Shown piece after piece: positions 60,315 through 64,000 of a stretch of DNA of 64,000 nt. The stretch's first letter is position 1. Each line of letters starts with the position of its first letter. The stretch comes from Oscillospiraceae bacterium (GTDB lineage: Bacteria; Bacillota; Clostridia; Oscillospirales; Oscillospiraceae). A model generated the notes under the pieces. The model searched no databases and was not told the DNA's origin. It saw only the letters and a list, made by a program, of their open reading frames with translations. The stretch lies in NCBI GenBank assembly GCA_024697625.1, contig JAILFJ010000034.1, positions 1 to 64,000 of the forward strand, written 5' to 3'. The translations under genes were made by a program, and so were the position numbers.

Positions 60315-61829
60315 ATGAACATCAAACAAGCCAAGGAACAGATCCGAAACACGCTGCGTGCGTATCTGAGCCGGGACAGCCTCGGAAACTACCGCATCCC
60401 GACGGTCCGGCAGCGCCCTGTCCTGCTGATCGGTCCGCCGGGAATCGGCAAGACCCAGATCATGGAGCAGATCGCCGCCGAGGAAAATGTCGGGCTCGTC
60501 TCCTACACGATCACCCATCATACCCGCCAGAGCGCGATCGGTCTGCCGTTTATTGAGAAGAGAAACTATGACGGGATGGAGCATACCGTCACGGAATACA
60601 CCATGAGCGAGATCCTCGGCTCGGTCTACGGGCTGATGGAGAAGACCGGACTCCGTGAGGGCATTCTCTTTCTGGATGAGATCAACTGCGTGTCCGAGAC
60701 GCTGGCGCCCATGATGCTGCAGTTTCTGCAGTGCAAGACATTCGGCAACCAGAAGCTGCCCGAGGGCTGGCTGATCGTTGCGGCGGGAAACCCGCCGGAA
60801 TACAACCGCTCGGTGCGCGACTTTGACGTAGTGACGCTGGACCGGGTCAAACGCATCACCGTGGAGGAGGATTTTCCCGTGTGGAAGGAATACGCGCTGC
60901 GCAAAGGCCTGCACGGGGCGGTGATCTCCTACCTCGATCTGAAGAAGGACAACTTCTACCGCATTGAAAACAGCCCCGAGGGCATGCAGTTTGCAACAGC
61001 GCGCGGCTGGGAGGACCTGAGCGAGATCCTGTTTGCCTATGAGGCTCTGGGAATCGCTCCGGATACGGAGCTGGCGGTGCAGTATGTCCAGATGCCGTCC
61101 ATCGCACGGGATTTTACGAATTACTACGCCCTCTATAACAGGTACCGCCAGGTCTATCATATTGATGACATTCTCCGGGGACAGGTCCCGAAGGTCACGG
61201 TGTCGGAGTTTGCCGCCGCACCCTTTGACGAGAAGCTTGCGGTGATGGGCCTGCTGCTCTCCCGCCTCAGCGAGGCTGCCCGCGAAACACGGCGGCAGGA
61301 CGCCCTCACCGCGGCACTCCACGATGCGGCGCTCGCCGCCAGGGGCCGCCTGCCGGAGCCGCCGGAAGCAAGCCTGCGGGAGATCGCAGCCGAGCGCCGC
61401 GCAGCGCTCAGATGCGCCGATCAGGCCGGCCAGGAGGATCGGGAGAAGAAGCTGCTGCGCCAGACGGAGATCCGGCGTCTCGAAGAATACATCGGACAGT
61501 TGGACGGAAGCCTGGACAGCGAAGAGCAGATGGATGCGCTGCGGAGCCTCTTTGCGGGAGATACCGCCCTGCGGGAGCGCCTTGCCGACGGGACAGGCCG
61601 GATGTTTGACAATGCCTTCCGCTTCCTGGAGGCTGCCGTCGGCCCGAGTCAGGAGCTGGTGCTTTTTGTGTCGGAGATCACGGCGGGCTATGACACCTCC
61701 TGGTACGTGGGTGAGTTTGGCTGTGACGCGTATTTCCGCCATAACCGGGATCTTCTGCTCGACATGACCAGGCAGAACATCCTGGACCGGCTTGCCGACC
61801 GGAACGGCGCCGAAACGCCTGCGCCCTGA
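60315..61829 (+). CDS. MoxR-type AAA+ ATPase
   Basis: 504 residues. Walker A LLIGPPGIGKTQIM, Walker B GILFLDEINCV, sensor 1 WLIVAAGNPPEYN and an arginine-rich RVKRITVEEDFP follow in the AAA+ core (about 30-235). A long C-terminal helical region contains a coiled coil (REIAAERRAALRCADQAGQEDREKKLL). MoxR proteins remodel or mature VWA-containing partners; the VWA partner lies immediately upstream, with the LRR protein before it. Confidence 0.88.
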   Translation: MNIKQAKEQIRNTLRAYLSRDSLGNYRIPTVRQRPVLLIGPPGIGKTQIMEQIAAEENVGLVSYTITHHTRQSAIGLPFIEKRNYDGMEHTVTEYTMSEILGSVYGLMEKTGLREGILFLDEINCVSETLAPMMLQFLQCKTFGNQKLPEGWLIVAAGNPPEYNRSVRDFDVVTLDRVKRITVEEDFPVWKEYALRKGLHGAVISYLDLKKDNFYRIENSPEGMQFATARGWEDLSEILFAYEALGIAPDTELAVQYVQMPSIARDFTNYYALYNRYRQVYHIDDILRGQVPKVTVSEFAAAPFDEKLAVMGLLLSRLSEAARETRRQDALTAALHDAALAARGRLPEPPEASLREIAAERRAALRCADQAGQEDREKKLLRQTEIRRLEEYIGQLDGSLDSEEQMDALRSLFAGDTALRERLADGTGRMFDNAFRFLEAAVGPSQELVLFVSEITAGYDTSWYVGEFGCDAYFRHNRDLLLDMTRQNILDRLADRNGAETPAP

Positions 61830-61908
61830 ACAGGTCTGCCGCGCTTCCCGCGACGGGAAGCCTGCGGGCGAAAGGAAAGCGCTGACAGCAGGAAAGCGCC
61901 GAGAACTC

Positions 61909-61938
61909 TTGCGAAGGCCTGTGCGGCTGTGGTATGAT
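61909..61938 (+). promoter_or_regulatory. Promoter of the small zinc-finger membrane protein
   Basis: TTGCGA, 18-bp spacer, TATGAT, 42 bp before the GTG start. Confidence 0.6.
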
Positions 61939-61979
61939 AGACAAAAGGGCAGTCTGTGATCTGCGGAGGCGAGAAGGCA

Positions 61980-62198
61980 GTGAAAATCAGAAAAAGAGAC
62001 CTGCGGATTATCCTGGTGATCTTGGTGATCCTTCTGCTGGCTCTCGCGTATCTCAGGTACTGGTATCTGCCAAAGCAGGGGGAAGGGGAAAGCCGCTGTG
62101 TCCAGTGCGGAAAGGCCGCTTCCCACCGGATTAAACTCGGAAGCTGGGTCGTCGGGCTGTGTGAAGAATGCTACCGGAACCTGGAAACCGATGGATAA
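61980..62198 (+). CDS. Small single-TM protein with Cys-pair zinc ribbon
   Basis: 72 residues from GTG 61980, with ggagg 10 bp upstream. Basic N-terminus, one TM (LRIILVILVILLLALAYL), then CVQCGKAASHRIKLGSWVVGLCEECYRNL, a zinc-ribbon-like CxxC...CxxC. Function unknown. It is followed 42 bp later by the sugar-kinase-like gene, probably on the same transcript. Confidence 0.65.
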   Translation: MKIRKRDLRIILVILVILLLALAYLRYWYLPKQGEGESRCVQCGKAASHRIKLGSWVVGLCEECYRNLETDG

Positions 62199-62240
62199 GC
62201 CGGCAGCCGGACCCCAAAAAAACGAACAATGGAGAAGACA

Positions 62241-63386
62241 ATGAAGTCAGATTCGCTGAAGGAAAAACTCACTTATATCTGCAGACAGTTCAGAATCCCG
62301 GGCGAGATCCTCGTCTACCGCTGGATTCCGTCCGGACACATCAACACCGCCTATTATGTGGCGGTCTATAACGGAAAGGAAGTCACGCAGCTCCTGGTTC
62401 AGAAGATCAACACCTACGTGTTCCGCGAGCCCGTCGGCATGATGAGAAACATCGAGAGAATCACGGAGTACATCCGGGCTCAGGAACGGACCATGGAGAA
62501 GAGAAGACGGCTGCACTTCAGACACACGGAGGACAGGAAGAACTATGTCATCCTGAAGGACGGAGCCGCGACAGGAGACGATGTGGACTTTCAGGATGAG
62601 AGCGTCGAGTTCTGGCGGGTGTATAACTTCATTGAGTGCTCCACCAGCTTCGAGACCGCGGACGGCGATCCGGAAGTGCTCAGAATGAGCGGCAAGGCCT
62701 TCGGACGCTTCAACAGACAACTGAAGGATTTTGATGCGGGACAGCTGATGGAATCGATCCCGCACTTCCATGATACGGTTTACAGGCTGAGGACTTTCTT
62801 TGCGACCGTGGAAAAGGACCCGCTGGGACGGGCTGCTGACTGCCGGCAGGAGATTGAGGTGATCCGGAAGCACAGCGAATTTGCAGGGACGCTGTGCCGC
62901 CAGATCGAAGCCGGAGCGCTTCCCATCCGGGTCACGCACAATGACACAAAGACAAATAACATCCTCTTTGACAAGGATACGCTGGACCCGCTGGTGATCA
63001 TCGATCTGGATACCTGCATGCCGGGGCTGGCCTGCTATGACTTCGGCGATACCATCCGTTTTGCTGCATGCACGGCGGAGGAGGATCAGCCGGAGAGCAT
63101 GAAGCTGGATCTGGCGTTGATGCGCGCGTACACCGAGGGGTATCTGAGCGAAATGAAGGATGTTCTGAGTGCGGCGGAGATGGACAGCCTCTCAACCGGC
63201 GCAGCGGTCATTACGCTGGAGCTGGCATCCCGCTTCCTGGGGGATTATCTGGAAGGAGACCGGTACTTCCGCATCGACTATCCCGAGCAGAACCTGAGAA
63301 GGGCCCAGGCCCAGCTGGTGCTGTTCGGAGACATGATGGCGCATATGGACGATATGAAACAGATCATCAGAGAAGTAGGCGCCTGA
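62241..63386 (+). CDS. APH-fold phosphotransferase, NahK-like (N-acetylhexosamine 1-kinase)
   Basis: 381 residues from ATG 62241 (ggag 6 bp upstream). The aminoglycoside-phosphotransferase/choline-kinase fold shows the catalytic loop RVTHNDTKTNNILFD and the metal Asp VIIDLDTCMPGLACYDFGD. The N-lobe is GHINTAYYVAVYNGKEVTQLLVQKINTYVF. The sequence context around HNDTKxNN is like that of NahK, which phosphorylates GlcNAc/GalNAc at C1 in mucin and milk-oligosaccharide use. No lacto-N-biose phosphorylase genes are next to it, so the substrate is uncertain. Confidence 0.78.
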   Translation: MKSDSLKEKLTYICRQFRIPGEILVYRWIPSGHINTAYYVAVYNGKEVTQLLVQKINTYVFREPVGMMRNIERITEYIRAQERTMEKRRRLHFRHTEDRKNYVILKDGAATGDDVDFQDESVEFWRVYNFIECSTSFETADGDPEVLRMSGKAFGRFNRQLKDFDAGQLMESIPHFHDTVYRLRTFFATVEKDPLGRAADCRQEIEVIRKHSEFAGTLCRQIEAGALPIRVTHNDTKTNNILFDKDTLDPLVIIDLDTCMPGLACYDFGDTIRFAACTAEEDQPESMKLDLALMRAYTEGYLSEMKDVLSAAEMDSLSTGAAVITLELASRFLGDYLEGDRYFRIDYPEQNLRRAQAQLVLFGDMMAHMDDMKQIIREVGA

Positions 63387-63430
63387 GAGCCGGGAGAGAA
63401 CAACCGACAGGGATACGGCAATAGGGCAAA

Positions 63431-63470
63431 AGCCCGGAAAACCCCGCTGCTTATTGGGGTTTTCCGGGCT
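63431..63470. terminator. Strong bidirectional terminator
   Basis: Perfect 15-bp stem AGCCCGGAAAACCCC/GGGGTTTTCCGGGCT followed by TTGCTG on plus and TTTGCCC on minus. Ends both the kinase gene and the minus-strand small peptide gene. Confidence 0.85.
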
Positions 63471-63550
63471 TTGCTGCGTGCCCATGCAGGAGACATCCTC
63501 TGCCTGAAATGAGCACTGCCGGTCATGGCGGTGATTCTTTCAGAGTGCGA

Positions 63551-63766
63551 TCAGTCGACGTAATAGACCTTGTACTGGAGGGCTCCCCAGCCGTTGTTCC
63601 TGATGCAGTCCTGGACTGCCTGCTCGGCCTCCTGCCAGGTGGCGTAGGGCCCGAGAGACCAGTCGGCACCGATGGTCTTGGCGTAGTAGCCGGGCTCGGG
63701 GTCATAGTCTCCGAAGCCTCCGAAGCCTCCGACAACATTCTGAAGCTGATCGTCGTTCAGTTGCAT
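63551..63766 (-). CDS. Small secreted peptide with double-glycine leader (bacteriocin/RiPP-like)
   Basis: 71 residues; ribosome site aaggag 8 bp before the start and 12 bp after the atpD stop. The N-terminus MQLNDDQLQNVVGG is a typical double-glycine leader (hydrophobic-acidic helix ending GG) processed by C39-peptidase ABC exporters. The core FGGFGDYDPEPGYY...YKVYYVD is Gly/Tyr/Trp-rich with a single Cys. No transporter, immunity or modifying enzyme gene is in the window. It could be a bacteriocin-like or signalling peptide whose partners are elsewhere. The leader match is strong; the function is inference. Confidence 0.72.
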   Translation of the reverse strand: MQLNDDQLQNVVGGFGGFGDYDPEPGYYAKTIGADWSLGPYATWQEAEQAVQDCIRNNGWGALQYKVYYVD

Positions 63767-63778
63767 ATTCTGGCTCCT

Positions 63779-64000
63779 TCAGGCGTAATTGTGGGCGTCC
63801 TGAAGCACCATCTCCTTGACCTTCAGGAGACGGACCTTGGTGGAGTTCTCGTTCTCCTCCAGCTTCATGGTGATGTACTTGATGTTCTCCTCCAGCTCCG
63901 GGATCATGACATACTCCAGCGCGTTGACGCGCCGGCGCGTCTTTTCGATCTCCTCGGCCAGCAGCTGCATGGTCTTTTCGACCTGGGCGAGCTGCAGCAT
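63779..64000 (-). CDS. atpD: V-type ATPase subunit D, C-terminal part (cut by window edge)
   Basis: The last 73 residues: [50 protein letters not shown]-like, the conserved C-terminal helix of the central-stalk subunit D/NtpD. A full subunit is about 200-215 residues; the rest lies beyond base 64000 on the minus strand, so this ATG is only an internal Met. The rotary complex couples Na+ or H+ movement to ATP. Confidence 0.88.
   Translation of the reverse strand: MLQLAQVEKTMQLLAEEIEKTRRRVNALEYVMIPELEENIKYITMKLEENENSTKVRLLKVKEMVLQDAHNYA

Noticed and set aside
60201-62126. 641-codon minus-strand ORF
   Set aside because: Antisense to the MoxR ATPase; no recognisable motif.
1-64000. CRISPR arrays, IS elements, phage integrase or rRNA genes
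   Set aside because: No regularly spaced repeats, transposase/integrase motifs or rRNA sequences were seen in any part of the window.

Overview
The window reads as a chromosomal segment of a moderately GC-rich member of the Clostridia (Bacillota), most like Lachnospiraceae-type gut bacteria. This rests on the gene order Asp23-nusB-xseA-xseB-ispA-dxs-tlyA-nadK-argR-recN, strong GGAGG ribosome sites, sigma-A promoters with 17-bp spacers, a TagO/WecA enzyme, a V-type ATPase subunit, BspA-type leucine-rich repeats and DUF6273 domains. No species call is attempted.

Region 1 (1-7.6 kb) is accessory and lower in GC. It holds two large exported LRR/Ig-like proteins and a complete diversity-generating retroelement (DGR). 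The target is a surface protein with a C-terminal C-type-lectin-like (DUF6273) domain that ends in the variable repeat (VR). It is followed by an Avd-type helical-bundle gene, an asparagine-codon-rich template repeat (TR), a structured RNA segment, and a DGR-type reverse transcriptase. All 23 TR/VR substitutions fall at template adenines, and the VR also lacks 6 nt. A small secreted protein follows.

Region 2 (7.6-36.4 kb) is mostly housekeeping. It carries an SNF2 helicase, tagO-trpS, gltX-tcdA, rplU-rpmA-obgE, a VanZ-like protein, a P-type-ATPase-like protein that has lost its catalytic aspartate, the long isoprenoid/DNA-repair operon (Asp23 to tyrS and a GH25 lysozyme), tRNA-Arg(ACG), ddl, and a small group of hypothetical, DnaJ-like and SLOG genes.

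Region 3 (36.5-45.8 kb) starts with an FMN riboswitch controlling a RibU-type riboflavin transporter. Directly after it lies a complete shikimate/Phe/Tyr operon: aroF-tyrA-aroB-aroA-aroC-pheA-aroE/K fusion-aroQ. Its leader encodes an 18-residue Phe/Tyr-rich peptide (four consecutive Tyr codons, four Phe) followed by mutually exclusive hairpins and a terminator. This is a leader-peptide attenuator of the classic proteobacterial kind in a Clostridia-like genome.

Region 4 (45.9-64 kb) is mixed. It has a DivIVA-like coiled-coil protein, a dicarboxylate/amino-acid symporter, HAD phosphatases, a MATE exporter fused to an anti-sigma-like ATPase domain, and convergent with it a one-module A-T-C nonribosomal peptide synthetase lacking the usual substrate-binding Asp. 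A hybrid histidine kinase with two solute-binding sensor domains follows, then an LRR-VWA-MoxR ATPase module, a NahK-like sugar kinase, and a 71-residue peptide with a double-glycine leader directly downstream of a V-ATPase subunit D gene cut by the window edge.
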